The notes beneath the pieces are model-generated. The model was not told the origin of the DNA and ran no database searches. It saw nothing but the letters and a program-made list of their open reading frames with translations. From contig JANYEQ010000010.1 in assembly GCA_025363015.1 (NCBI GenBank), positions 1 through 34,264 of the forward strand: a stretch of 34,264 bases of DNA, written 5' to 3'. Positions 17,236 to 25,511 of the stretch are shown here, one piece after another (position 1 is the stretch's first letter; each line of letters starts with the position of its first letter). The stretch is from Bacteroidota bacterium. GTDB taxonomy: Bacteria; Bacteroidota; Bacteroidia; B-17B0; Aurantibacillaceae. A program made the position numbers and the translations under genes.

Positions 17236-19772
17236 GAATTTATCTTATTAGTATCCTCTTTTTTATTATGCAAAGCCACCATATAACGTATATCGGTATA
17301 GGTTATCGTTTGCGGTAAGCTACTTTTTATAGAGGTAATACCTAATTCTTGTTTAAAATTTATTAAGGCTTTGGCTATTAGTTCTTGTTTTTTAGGTTCT
17401 ACAAGGGTATTAATATCAATATCGCCACTGGCTACAAATGGCGTTAAATGTCCTTCAATAGTACTTAATGCCATGTTGCGTTGTTTTGCAATTTCGGCTA
17501 AGGAAATGCCCTGTTTATATAATAAATATGTTTGTTGTTTTGTATCTGGTTTACTTTCTTTCGTTTTTTTACTATCAGTATCTACACTTTCAGCTTTTGT
17601 TTTTTTTACTTTTTTATTCGTTTCAATTAAAGCCTCTATATTACTTGTTAAATTATGTTGTAACATATACTCTATAATAATTGCTAAAAACTGATTACCA
17701 TAAGCCTTTACTTTATTTTCGCCAAAGCCTGATATTTTTAATAAATGCTCTTTATTGGTGGGTAAATAATTGGCTAACTCAGTAAGTGTTTTATTACTCG
17801 CCACTATAAAAATTGGTTTTTGTTCCGCGTTACAAATTTCGTCGCGTAGCAATAATAGTTCTCGGTATAAATTTGGATGGTTTACATCTGCCGAAACTCT
17901 AGTATTTTTAGCACTTGCGTACACATTTACTTTTGTATCGGTATATGTAATGGCTAATTTTGTTTTTATAAATTCTCTAAAAACAAAACCTTTAGTGCAA
18001 TTATGTGTTAATACTTTTTTAGTATAAATAGCATCTATTAAAGGCTGTAAACTGCCATTTAAATCATCGGCAGCTTCTTTACTTTCGGTAACTAAGGGCG
18101 TGTTTTTTATAAGTGCAAACAGGGTTTGTAATTCGGCTTCAAAATAAATACTTGCCTGTTTTAATCTGTTGTTAAAGGCTTCGTCTTGCTCAATATTAAG
18201 TGCGTTATCAATTAAATTACTTAACTGGTGTTTAAATTTATTACCTACATAATGTAAATTATCAAGCTTAGTAAATACCTGTAGTGCCCATTCGTTACCA
18301 TCTTTATTAATATGTTTTTGATGTAAGGATAATAAACCAGCAACATCTTTACGTAATTCTATCACCTCAGTAAAATCTAATAAATTAATTAGTAATAGTT
18401 TAGTATAGTTTTTTTGCGATGTTGTAAATAATGTATTTACTAGTTCTTGTGGCTGTTTAGTGTTTGCAAAATTTACAATTTTAGCATCGTTTAATAAACT
18501 GCTTTTATCTATTTTACTACTTAAGGTTAAGCCATTTAGGTTACTACAACGGCTTAAGGCCACATATACTTGTCCTGCACTAAAGGCTTCAGCGGCATCA
18601 ATAATTAATTTACTGAAGGTTAAGCCTTGGCTTTTATGTATAGTTATAGCCCAAGCCAAACGCAAAGGATATTGGGTAAAGGTACCCACTATTTCTTCGT
18701 TAATATGTTTAGTGGTTTTATCTACCTGAAAGGTAACATTTGTCCATACTTCTTTTATTACTTCAATTTCGGCAAAATCATCTTCGCATTTTACTTTTAT
18801 TTTTTCGTCGTTTATAAAGGTAACAATGCCAATTTTACCGTTGTAATAATTTTTTTCGGTATTGTTTTTTAAAAACATTACGCGCGTGCCTTTTTTTAAA
18901 ATAAGTGTTTCGTCGGCCGGATAGTTTTTCTCATTAAAACTCCCATCTACTTTACATATAAACTTGTAGGCTTTATCTGGCAAGGCATTTAAAGCAGCAG
19001 CGTTTATTTCGTCGGCTTTTTTATTATGGGTTGTTAAGGTAATATTAGTTTGGTAATCGTGTTGGGTAATGTTAGCATTGTAATGTGAGTTAAGTAATTC
19101 TAAACTCTCTGCATCTAAATTATTGTTACGTACCTTATTTAATAAATCAACAAAGCTTTGTTCTTTTTGTCTATAAATTTTATCTAATTCAATATAAACA
19201 GGGTAATTATGTTTAATAACAAGGCTATCAAAAAAATAAGGACTTTTATATACTTCGCTTAAAAGTTTCCACTCTTCGTTTTGCACCACTGGCGGAAGTT
19301 GATACATATCGCCAATTAATAAAACTTGTACGCCACCAAAAGGCAAATGTGTTTTTTTGCGTACTTGGCGTAAGGTAATATCAATTTGGTCTAACATATC
19401 CGCACGCACCATGCTAATTTCGTCAATTACTAATAGTTCTAAATTTCTAAAAATAGCAAGGCGTTGACCATTATATTTTAAGCTGGGTAAATTGGATTGA
19501 TTAAAATTTATTTCTCCAGTTTCTTTTATAGAAGGTAAAAAAGGAGTAAAGGGAAATTGAAAAAACGAATGAATAGTGCTACCTCCTGCATTAATGGCCG
19601 CAACACCTGTAGGAGCTACAATGGCTAATTGCTTAAAGGTATTTTGTTTAATATATTTTAGTAAAGTAGTTTTACCTGTACCCGCTTTACCAGTTAAAAA
19701 AATACTTTGGTTGGTTTGGTTTACAAAATTTAAAACCTGTTCAAATTGTACGTTTATTTCAATATCATTCAT
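17232..19772 (-). CDS. Pif1/RecD-like superfamily 1 helicase with HRDC and C-terminal HTH domains
   Basis: An 846-residue protein. The N-terminal helicase carries Walker A GKAGTGKT (28-35), Walker B VIDEIS (D117-E118), the GDMYQLPPV motif (154-162), a WAITIHKSQGLTF motif (374-386) and motif VI YVALSRCSNLNGL (403-415), typical of Pif1/RecD-type DNA helicases. Residues about 420-625 are less conserved. An HRDC nucleic-acid-binding domain spans about 634-705 (LLKISGFGENKVKAYG). After a Lys/Ser-rich linker a winged-helix-like domain lies at about 743-830 (GISLAEIAKQRNMALSTIEGH), similar to that in RecQ-associated proteins. It should unwind DNA during repair or replication. Cytoplasmic; probably transcribed alone. 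Confidence 0.9.
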   Translation of the reverse strand: MNDIEINVQFEQVLNFVNQTNQSIFLTGKAGTGKTTLLKYIKQNTFKQLAIVAPTGVAAINAGGSTIHSFFQFPFTPFLPSIKETGEINFNQSNLPSLKYNGQRLAIFRNLELLVIDEISMVRADMLDQIDITLRQVRKKTHLPFGGVQVLLIGDMYQLPPVVQNEEWKLLSEVYKSPYFFDSLVIKHNYPVYIELDKIYRQKEQSFVDLLNKVRNNNLDAESLELLNSHYNANITQHDYQTNITLTTHNKKADEINAAALNALPDKAYKFICKVDGSFNEKNYPADETLILKKGTRVMFLKNNTEKNYYNGKIGIVTFINDEKIKVKCEDDFAEIEVIKEVWTNVTFQVDKTTKHINEEIVGTFTQYPLRLAWAITIHKSQGLTFSKLIIDAAEAFSAGQVYVALSRCSNLNGLTLSSKIDKSSLLNDAKIVNFANTKQPQELVNTLFTTSQKNYTKLLLINLLDFTEVIELRKDVAGLLSLHQKHINKDGNEWALQVFTKLDNLHYVGNKFKHQLSNLIDNALNIEQDEAFNNRLKQASIYFEAELQTLFALIKNTPLVTESKEAADDLNGSLQPLIDAIYTKKVLTHNCTKGFVFREFIKTKLAITYTDTKVNVYASAKNTRVSADVNHPNLYRELLLLRDEICNAEQKPIFIVASNKTLTELANYLPTNKEHLLKISGFGENKVKAYGNQFLAIIIEYMLQHNLTSNIEALIETNKKVKKTKAESVDTDSKKTKESKPDTKQQTYLLYKQGISLAEIAKQRNMALSTIEGHLTPFVASGDIDINTLVEPKKQELIAKALINFKQELGITSIKSSLPQTITYTDIRYMVALHNKKEDTNKINS

Positions 19773-19846
19773 TTAATTGCAAAGTAACAAAAGTATTTTA
19801 TTATTATTTTTTATTTTTTTCATGAAATCGTTTTGCCTTTCACTTA

Positions 19847-20038
19847 TCAAAGTTTACAAACAGACATTCGTTTTTGGCTAAGGCTATTAAATAGGGTGCC
19901 TTTACCTATTTCAGATTCTACATTAATTTTACCACCTAAACTTTATACCATTTTTTTTACAGTGGCTAGTCCAATTCCGTTAGCGTTTAAGGCAAATCTA
20001 TCTTTGCGCCAAAGGGTTTCAAATATTTGAAAGATTTT
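19847..20038 (-). pseudogene. Remnant of a sensor histidine kinase ATPase domain
   Basis: Read on the minus strand, one frame gives KIFQIFETLWRKDRF, then NGIGLATVKKMV, a TAA stop (19943-19945), then SLGGKINVESEIGKGTLF and a terminal TGA. These are the F, G1 and G2 boxes at the end of a HATPase_c domain, in correct order and spacing. The internal stop sits where family members usually have Glu, one base change away from GAA. The N and D boxes, the dimerisation domain and any sensor are absent, because the frame closes at a TAA just upstream. It is the eroded 3' end of a two-component kinase gene. Confidence 0.85.
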
Positions 20039-20086
20039 AGTTTGTTGTTATTTTAAAATTATACCAAGCATTTTAGTATTCTGCGT

Positions 20087-20800
20087 TTATTTATAAATGC
20101 CAAATACAGCAGGTATTTTATTTAAATCGAGCGTGGGAGTTTTTCGCCAATCGGCAATGGTTTTTGTTATAAGTAGTTGGTTTGGTGAGGTAATGTTTAC
20201 GCCCATAAATAACATAGTTTGTGGCGATAGAGAATGGAGAAGCATTTCAAAAAAATGCACATTACGGTATGGTGTTTCAATAAAAAATTGTGCTTGGTTA
20301 GTTTTTAAAACCAATTGTTCTAATTCTTTTAAGCGTTTTAATTTAGCCTCTTTTTCAATAGGTAAATAGCCTACAAAGGCAAAGTTTTGCCCTGTAAAGC
20401 CACTAGCCATTATACTTAATACAATAGAGCTTGGCCCCACTAAAGGCACTACTATAATATTTTTTTGATGTGCAAGTTGTACTACTTCGGCGCCAGGGTC
20501 GGCAATGGCTGGGCAACCAGCGTCGCTCATTAAGCCTACATCATAGCCATTTAATAAGGGTGTAATTAATTCTGCAATGGCAAATTGCTTGGTATGCTGG
20601 TTTAACTCTACAATTTGAGCATTTTCAATTTTAGGATACGAAAAGTATTTTAAAAATCGACGCGCTGTTTTAGCATCTTCGGCAATAAAATGAGTTAAGT
20701 TTTTTACAATTTCGAAATTATAATTGGGTATAAATTTATTTTCGTTGCCTTCGGTAATTGGTACTGGCAATAGGTATAACTTTCCGAAAGTAGAGGGCAT
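20087..20800 (-). CDS. RsmI-family SAM-dependent methyltransferase (divergent paralogue)
   Basis: A 237-residue tetrapyrrole-methylase-fold protein. It keeps family landmarks in altered form: LLPVPITEGNENKFIP instead of the RsmI IPTPIGNLQDIT, AEDAKTARRFLK instead of AEDTR, and SDAGCPAIADPGAEVV instead of SDAGTPGISDPG, followed by PLVGPSSIVLSIMASGFTGQ. Because rsmI proper is at 10061-10759, this is probably the second RsmI-like protein often found in Bacteroidota, whose substrate I do not know; 16S rRNA is only one option. It lies between the histidine kinase remnant and a pspC-like gene on the same strand. Confidence 0.85.
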   Translation of the reverse strand: MPSTFGKLYLLPVPITEGNENKFIPNYNFEIVKNLTHFIAEDAKTARRFLKYFSYPKIENAQIVELNQHTKQFAIAELITPLLNGYDVGLMSDAGCPAIADPGAEVVQLAHQKNIIVVPLVGPSSIVLSIMASGFTGQNFAFVGYLPIEKEAKLKRLKELEQLVLKTNQAQFFIETPYRNVHFFEMLLHSLSPQTMLFMGVNITSPNQLLITKTIADWRKTPTLDLNKIPAVFGIYK

Positions 20801-20824
20801 TTAATTTAGTAAAATTTATAGTGT

Positions 20825-21061
20825 TTAATCAATGTCCCAAACACTTGGGCGTTTTTTGGTATAAAAAGGTTTAAAGTAATTTTTATGCTCTAAAATAAAA
20901 GCCATAATAAAGTAAATAATTACAGGGCTACCAAAGGTAAAAAACGATAAATAAATAAAATACATACGCACTTTGGTAGTATTTATACCTAATTTTTTAC
21001 CCCACCATTCGCATACCCCAAAGGCCTTATGCTCAAACCAGTTTGCAATTTTTTTAATCAC
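20825..21061 (-). CDS. PspC-domain small membrane protein
   Basis: A 78-residue protein matching the PspC domain: an N-terminal amphipathic part (HKAFGVCEWWGKKLGI), then NTTKVRMYFIYLSFFTFGS leading into one hydrophobic helix (about residues 34-58) and a basic tail. PspC proteins are inner-membrane components or regulators of the phage-shock response in enterobacteria. In Bacteroidota the domain often occurs as a small stand-alone protein of unclear role. It is 24 bp downstream of the methyltransferase gene start, on the same strand, so these two may be cotranscribed with PspC first. No other psp gene is visible. Confidence 0.8.
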   Translation of the reverse strand: MIKKIANWFEHKAFGVCEWWGKKLGINTTKVRMYFIYLSFFTFGSPVIIYFIMAFILEHKNYFKPFYTKKRPSVWDID

Positions 21062-21171
21062 CGTTTAAAGGTATAAAATTTATTAAGAAATGTGAGCGTT
21101 GAAGCCTTAAAAAAAGTTATATATTCTATAAATTTAAATATAGAACCTAAAGTAATTTGTTTTTGTAAATT

Positions 21172-21384
21172 TTACTCAATTGTGTTATTGCGTTGGGCTT
21201 CTTTTTTATATTTTAAAATGCGCATACACCAAAACGTTAACATTCCAATTACGAATATTGAAATAAATACATTTGGTCCCTGTCCTAAAACACGCATGCC
21301 TTTAAAACACCATTGAAAAAAATTACCAATACTTTCAAAAACATCTGTCCAAGTTACCATTAAGGTTATAAATAAAGCGCTCAT
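21172..21384 (-). CDS. Small membrane protein, DUF6341-like
   Basis: A 70-residue protein: a short aromatic N-terminal segment (FESIGNFFQWCFKGMRVLG), one strongly hydrophobic helix (about 39-57, FISIFVIGMLTFWCMRIL) and a charged tail. In flavobacteria a small protein of this kind (DUF6341) is often encoded beside a DUF6427 protein, and the divergent neighbour at 21447 looks like DUF6427, which supports the call. The opposite strand also has a 74-codon frame here, but it lacks protein-like features. Function unknown. Confidence 0.6.
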   Translation of the reverse strand: MSALFITLMVTWTDVFESIGNFFQWCFKGMRVLGQGPNVFISIFVIGMLTFWCMRILKYKKEAQRNNTIE

Positions 21385-21446
21385 AATTTGTATTAATTTG
21401 TATGTTTACAGTACAAAAATAACCAAATGTTTTAAATAAAAAAATT

Positions 21447-22433
21447 GTGTTTGCAACTGTATTAAATAAGGGGATTAGAAGTGGGTTGGTATTAGCATTA
21501 AGTTGCTTTTTAATTTTTGGTATTTTGTCATTTTTTTCAGTAATACCAATAGAAAGCAATAACTATCCTAATTTATTTTATAATTATTTTACGACTAAAA
21601 TAAATAGTAAAATTTTAATTGTGTTCATTAATTATGTATTTATTTTTATAGGCACTTTTTTAGTACACCGCATTTCCATTAATCAAGAAATTGTAGATAA
21701 ATCTAATTTTTTTCCAGTATTTATTTATTTAGTGTTAACAAGTGTTTCGGTAAATGCGTTTCAAATAACACCGCAGGTTTTTACTAATATATTTGTTATG
21801 TTTTCAATTTATAAATTATTAGATACGTATAGAAAGCAAAATGTTTTAAATAATTTATTTGAAGCCGCATTTTGGCTCAGTTTTTCGGCATTTATAACCA
21901 TTTCAAGCATTCTCAGTTTTCCGTTATTTTTTATTATTTTACTGGTATTACGCCCCTTTTATTGGCGCGATTGGGTAATTTCTATTTTAGGTTTTGTGGC
22001 TCCTATTTTTATTTTTGAATGTATTGCCTATTTAAGTGATTTTAATCAGTGGTACTTTATGAGTGCTACACGTTTATACTTTAAGAGCTTACAAATGCCC
22101 TCGTTTAGCGAATATTATATGCCATTAGGCGTATTTTTATTTATTTTATTATTATTATCTGTACTTAATAATTTATTAAAAGGCTTTGGCAACACTGTAA
22201 AAAAGCAACGCACTAAAGTTATATTGTTATGGCTTTTATTTTTCTCGATGTTTGGTTTTTTCTCAGGTGGCGCCAATAGCAGCAGTATTATTTTAATCTA
22301 CGCTTTTCCGCTTTCGTTTTTTATTGGCGATTTTTTATTTAGCTTAAAAGATGATAAAATAATTAATACGATTTTAACGCTCTTGTTAGTGTGTGTTGCA
22401 CTGATATTTGCTGCTCAATATAATTTTGTATAA
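21447..22433 (+). CDS. Multi-pass membrane protein, DUF6427-like
   Basis: A 328-residue integral membrane protein starting at GTG 21447 (MFATVLNKGIRSG). About eight or nine hydrophobic segments span the length, with a characteristic middle part (QVFTNIFVMFSIYKLLDTYRKQN, quoted here only to LLDTYRKQN) followed by FWLSFSAFITISSILSFP and a LRPFYWRDWVISILGF segment. The R-P-F-x-W-R-x-W motif and overall plan match DUF6427 proteins of Bacteroidota, which have no known function. It is divergent from the small DUF6341-like gene, with 62 bp between the starts, an arrangement implying shared regulation. Confidence 0.7.
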   Translation: MFATVLNKGIRSGLVLALSCFLIFGILSFFSVIPIESNNYPNLFYNYFTTKINSKILIVFINYVFIFIGTFLVHRISINQEIVDKSNFFPVFIYLVLTSVSVNAFQITPQVFTNIFVMFSIYKLLDTYRKQNVLNNLFEAAFWLSFSAFITISSILSFPLFFIILLVLRPFYWRDWVISILGFVAPIFIFECIAYLSDFNQWYFMSATRLYFKSLQMPSFSEYYMPLGVFLFILLLLSVLNNLLKGFGNTVKKQRTKVILLWLLFFSMFGFFSGGANSSSIILIYAFPLSFFIGDFLFSLKDDKIINTILTLLLVCVALIFAAQYNFV

Positions 22434-22489
22434 TTTGTTTACTAATTTATGTATGCACTAAATCTTTATAATTTTAATACATTTGTTGT

Positions 22490-22984
22490 ATGAACTCTCT
22501 ATTTAAAACTTTAATGGCGCTTAGTTTTTGTTTAACAACAGTAGCTGTTTACGCTCAAAAAAAAATAATTACACTACCCATCACGTTTATGCAACCCTAT
22601 TGCGGTGGCGCTAGACCAAGTAAGGAGATAGAAGCCGATGCTTTAATACCAAAAGTTTATGCTAATAAAGTGGTTATTATTATATCAAGCACTGGTAAAG
22701 TAGATTCTGTAAAAACAAACGAATTAGGCATTTTAACAATAAAATTAAACATAGGTACTTATAAAGTAGTTGAAACTTGGCGGTATTATAAAAAAACGCC
22801 TCAGCATTTTTTTATAAGCGATTTTGATAAAGCCTGTTTAAAAGCAGAATGGAAAAAAGAAATTGCTGAAATTAGCATTACTAAAACCAAAACAAAAATT
22901 GTACAAAAAAACACTATTATTTATACTTGTGGTTGGCAATTGCCTTGTATATTAGAAAACAAAAAGCCACCCATGCCTGAGTAA
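22490..22984 (+). CDS. Secreted protein of unknown function
   Basis: A 164-residue protein with a clear signal peptide (LMALSFCLTTVAVYA, cleaved before QKK). The mature part begins with a Cys-containing PYCGGARPSKE motif and continues as a short beta-rich domain (VVIIISSTGKVDSVKTNELG, then IGTYKVVETWRYY). This resembles a carboxypeptidase-regulatory or transthyretin-like fold, where a small domain is decorated with G-x-Y turns. It carries three Cys in the mature region. A TACATTTG element (22478-22485) lies 4 nt before the ATG. It converges with the serine hydrolase gene, with 2 bp between the stops. No named family recognised. Confidence 0.6.
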   Translation: MNSLFKTLMALSFCLTTVAVYAQKKIITLPITFMQPYCGGARPSKEIEADALIPKVYANKVVIIISSTGKVDSVKTNELGILTIKLNIGTYKVVETWRYYKKTPQHFFISDFDKACLKAEWKKEIAEISITKTKTKIVQKNTIIYTCGWQLPCILENKKPPMPE

Positions 22985-22986
22985 GA

Positions 22987-24150
22987 TTATTCTTCTTCTT
23001 GATCTGTCGTATTACCTACAGTATTATCTAATATTTGATACACTTTATAAGTTTGGTAAGCGGCTTTGTTTAATTGATTACTTAAAATAACAACCGTTAA
23101 GGTATCCTTTAATCGGCGGTGAAAAGAGGAGCGATAACCATGCCACCAGCCATTATGAAATACTTCTTTTGTTAAGCTATCGTTAAAATTTTTTATACGC
23201 CAGCCTAAACCATAATTACTTAATTTTTTTTCGCTGCTGTAAGCTGTATAAGCTAATTGTTGCGTTTCGGGTTTTATTAATTTGTTTTGGTACAAGGCTT
23301 CGCTAAACAAAAACAAATCGTAGGGGGTGCTGTAAATACTTTTATCGCCCAATACATAATCGCTGGCATCAAACTCAATGGGTTTCCATTTTAAATTATA
23401 AGGTTTTGTAATGTTGGTTGCGTTTAAGTCAATATCTTTAATACTATTTGTGTGGTTCATTCCTAAAGGTTTAAATATTTCTTGGTTTACAAATTGATTA
23501 AATGGTTTACCCGAAATTTTTTCAACTAATAAGGCTAGTAATGCATAATTGGTATTGCAGTAATTAAAACGGGTGTTAGGTTTTAAATAGGCCTTTGGTA
23601 GTTTTGCTAAAATGTAGGCATACAACTCCTCGTTATTCATTTTATAATTTGGCTGAGCAATTTCAGAATTTAAAAAATAAATATAATTTGGTAAACCTGA
23701 GCGGTGATTTAATAATTGTTTTACTGTAATTCCTTCGTATGGAAAATCGTTAAAATAAAATTGAAAGGGTTTATTAATATCTACTTGTTCGCGTTCAAAA
23801 AGCATTAAAACGGAAGTGGCGGTAATTACTTTACTAACCGATGCTAATTGAAACATACTACTATCATTTAGCATACAATTTTTTTCTTTGTTGCAATACC
23901 CAAATGCTTTTTTATACAGTACAGTGCCGCCTTTTGCAACAATAACGCTACCGTTAAAGCCACCACTGGTATACATTTTTGTAAATAAAGTATCTAATTG
24001 ATACGCTATTGCTTTTTTATAAGGCGTTAGTTGTGCATTAATAGTAGCTTTTTTAGGCTTTAATGCGGTTTTTACATTATAATTAGTGGTAGAATTGCCA
24101 CAACTTAAAAACATTATTATAAATATGGTAAGGGCAAAAATTCGGTTCAT
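22987..24150 (-). CDS. Serine hydrolase lipoprotein (class C beta-lactamase/PBP fold)
   Basis: A 387-residue protein with a lipoprotein signal (MFLSC, Cys17). The catalytic set of the beta-lactamase/transpeptidase-like family is visible: S104-V-S-K107 (QLASVSKVITA), Y197-C-N199 (FNYCNTNYALLALLVEKISG) and an HNGWWHGY block near the C-terminus in place of the K-T-G motif. These proteins act as D-aminopeptidases, esterases or peptidoglycan hydrolases rather than as true beta-lactamases in most cases, so resistance should not be assumed. It would be anchored in the outer or inner membrane facing the periplasm or surface. The mtgA gene lies 22 bp upstream on the same strand, so a peptidoglycan-related two-gene unit is plausible. 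Confidence 0.85.
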   Translation of the reverse strand: MNRIFALTIFIIMFLSCGNSTTNYNVKTALKPKKATINAQLTPYKKAIAYQLDTLFTKMYTSGGFNGSVIVAKGGTVLYKKAFGYCNKEKNCMLNDSSMFQLASVSKVITATSVLMLFEREQVDINKPFQFYFNDFPYEGITVKQLLNHRSGLPNYIYFLNSEIAQPNYKMNNEELYAYILAKLPKAYLKPNTRFNYCNTNYALLALLVEKISGKPFNQFVNQEIFKPLGMNHTNSIKDIDLNATNITKPYNLKWKPIEFDASDYVLGDKSIYSTPYDLFLFSEALYQNKLIKPETQQLAYTAYSSEKKLSNYGLGWRIKNFNDSLTKEVFHNGWWHGYRSSFHRRLKDTLTVVILSNQLNKAAYQTYKVYQILDNTVGNTTDQEEE

Positions 24151-24172
24151 TTTGTTTTGGGTATTATAGTTA

Positions 24173-24919
24173 CTATTTTTTCTTTTTTAGTTTAGTTGGC
24201 GCTTCATTTCCTTCATCATCGTTATACTTATCGTAATCTAACTGGTTTCCCCAATAACTCATTTGTTGCTTTACCCAAACTTTTCGTTTTGCAATGTAGG
24301 CACTTGGTGGGTTAGCCACATATTTTAAAGGGTTTGGTAAAATAGCGGTAATGGCAGCACTTTCATCTTTATTTAATTTTAAAGCAGTTTTTTTAAACCA
24401 AAACTGTGCAGCGGCTTCGGCACCATACACGCCATTGCCCATTTCAATACTATTTAAATACACTTCCATAATGCGTTCTTTGCTCCAAAAAATTTCAATT
24501 AATAAGGTAAAGTAAGCTTCTAAGCCTTTACGCAAATAGCTTCTGCTACTCCATAAAAACACATTTTTAGCGGTTTGTTGGCTTATGGTACTTCCGCCCC
24601 GTAATTTTTTACCTTCTTCGTTTGCTTTAATTGCTTTTTGAATAGCGCCCCAATCAAAACCAAAGTGTTTTAAGTAATTTTGGTCTTCGCTACACACTAC
24701 GGCTAACTGTAGTTTGGGCGATATTTTATCTAAACTTACCCAATTGTGTTTTAAGGTTAGTGATTTGCCATCGCTTTTTTGTTCTACACAACGTATTAAC
24801 ATAAGCGGTGTTATAGGCACTGGCACCCATTTAAACAAAATTACCGATGCAATAGATATAATTAAAAACCCTACCAGTAGTTTTAATAAAAATTTAAATA
24901 TTTTAAAAAGTAAAAGCAT
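24173..24919 (-). CDS. mtgA: Monofunctional peptidoglycan glycosyltransferase
   Basis: A 248-residue protein with one N-terminal membrane anchor (about residues 5-30) and a GT51 domain. Landmarks are AVVCSEDQNYLKHFGFDW (catalytic Glu in SEDQ), RGGSTISQQTAKNVFLW and KERIMEVYLNSIEMGNGVYG, followed by ILPNPLKY. It polymerises lipid II into glycan strands in the periplasm but lacks the transpeptidase domain of bifunctional penicillin-binding proteins, hence MtgA. A TAGATTTG element lies about 12 nt upstream of the ATG on the minus strand. It is followed by the serine hydrolase gene. Confidence 0.93.
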   Translation of the reverse strand: MLLLFKIFKFLLKLLVGFLIISIASVILFKWVPVPITPLMLIRCVEQKSDGKSLTLKHNWVSLDKISPKLQLAVVCSEDQNYLKHFGFDWGAIQKAIKANEEGKKLRGGSTISQQTAKNVFLWSSRSYLRKGLEAYFTLLIEIFWSKERIMEVYLNSIEMGNGVYGAEAAAQFWFKKTALKLNKDESAAITAILPNPLKYVANPPSAYIAKRKVWVKQQMSYWGNQLDYDKYNDDEGNEAPTKLKKKK

Positions 24920-25006
24920 TATTAATACCTACAAATCTATTCGTATTTTTGAGCTAAATTAATTTGATTTATTTTTTAATTAACTTTTTACTTTTAATTA
25001 CTTTAT

Positions 25007-25498
25007 ATGAACAGAAAATATATTTTTATACTTGTTTTAATTATTGCCTCGCTAATTGGTTATTATTTTTACAAAAAATACAATGTGCCGCCTAGTATTA
25101 ATTTTGCGGGTTTAGAGTTGTATAACCTTCAATCGCAAAAAATTAATTTTAACGATTTTAAAGGTAAAAAAATGTTAGTAAGCTTTGGTGCTAGCTGGTG
25201 TGGTAATTGTATTGATGAGCTAAATTCGCTTAAAAAAATAAAAGAAAAAAGTTTAAGCGATGTGGAAATTATTTGTATTAGCGACGAAGATATTGAAACC
25301 ATAGCTGCTTGGAAGGAAAGAAAGCAATACCCTTTTACGTTTTTAAAATTAAATACAAATTTTAATGCAATACATATTTTTTCTATACCAACCTCATACA
25401 TTGTAAATACAAAACTAGAAGTAACCAACGAAACCGTTGGCTTTATTGACTGGGAAGACGAATCGACCCGAGAGCATTTAAAAAAATTGATGGAGTAA
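25007..25498 (+). CDS. TlpA/ResA-like membrane-anchored thioredoxin-fold protein
   Basis: A 163-residue protein with an N-terminal membrane anchor (IFILVLIIASLIGYYFY) and a thioredoxin-like domain facing the periplasm. The redox motif is intact: SFGASWCGNCIDELNSL, a CxxC with Gly-Asn between the cysteines, and the cis-proline region appears as FSIPTSYIV. Such proteins reduce or isomerise disulfides of envelope proteins or deliver electrons in cytochrome maturation. It is divergent from mtgA and converges on the coiled-coil gene with 13 bp between the stops. The partner cannot be named. Confidence 0.85.
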   Translation: MNRKYIFILVLIIASLIGYYFYKKYNVPPSINFAGLELYNLQSQKINFNDFKGKKMLVSFGASWCGNCIDELNSLKKIKEKSLSDVEIICISDEDIETIAAWKERKQYPFTFLKLNTNFNAIHIFSIPTSYIVNTKLEVTNETVGFIDWEDESTREHLKKLME

Positions 25499-25511
25499 TT
25501 TATAAAGCGTG

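Noticed and set aside
21092-21316. Plus-strand 74-codon frame opposite the DUF6341-like gene
   Set aside because: It lacks a membrane helix or domain pattern, while the minus-strand frame encodes a plausible small membrane protein.
22987-24150. Antibiotic-resistance beta-lactamase
   Set aside because: The fold and SxxK/YxN motifs are shared with esterases and peptidases, and most such Bacteroidota lipoproteins are not resistance enzymes.
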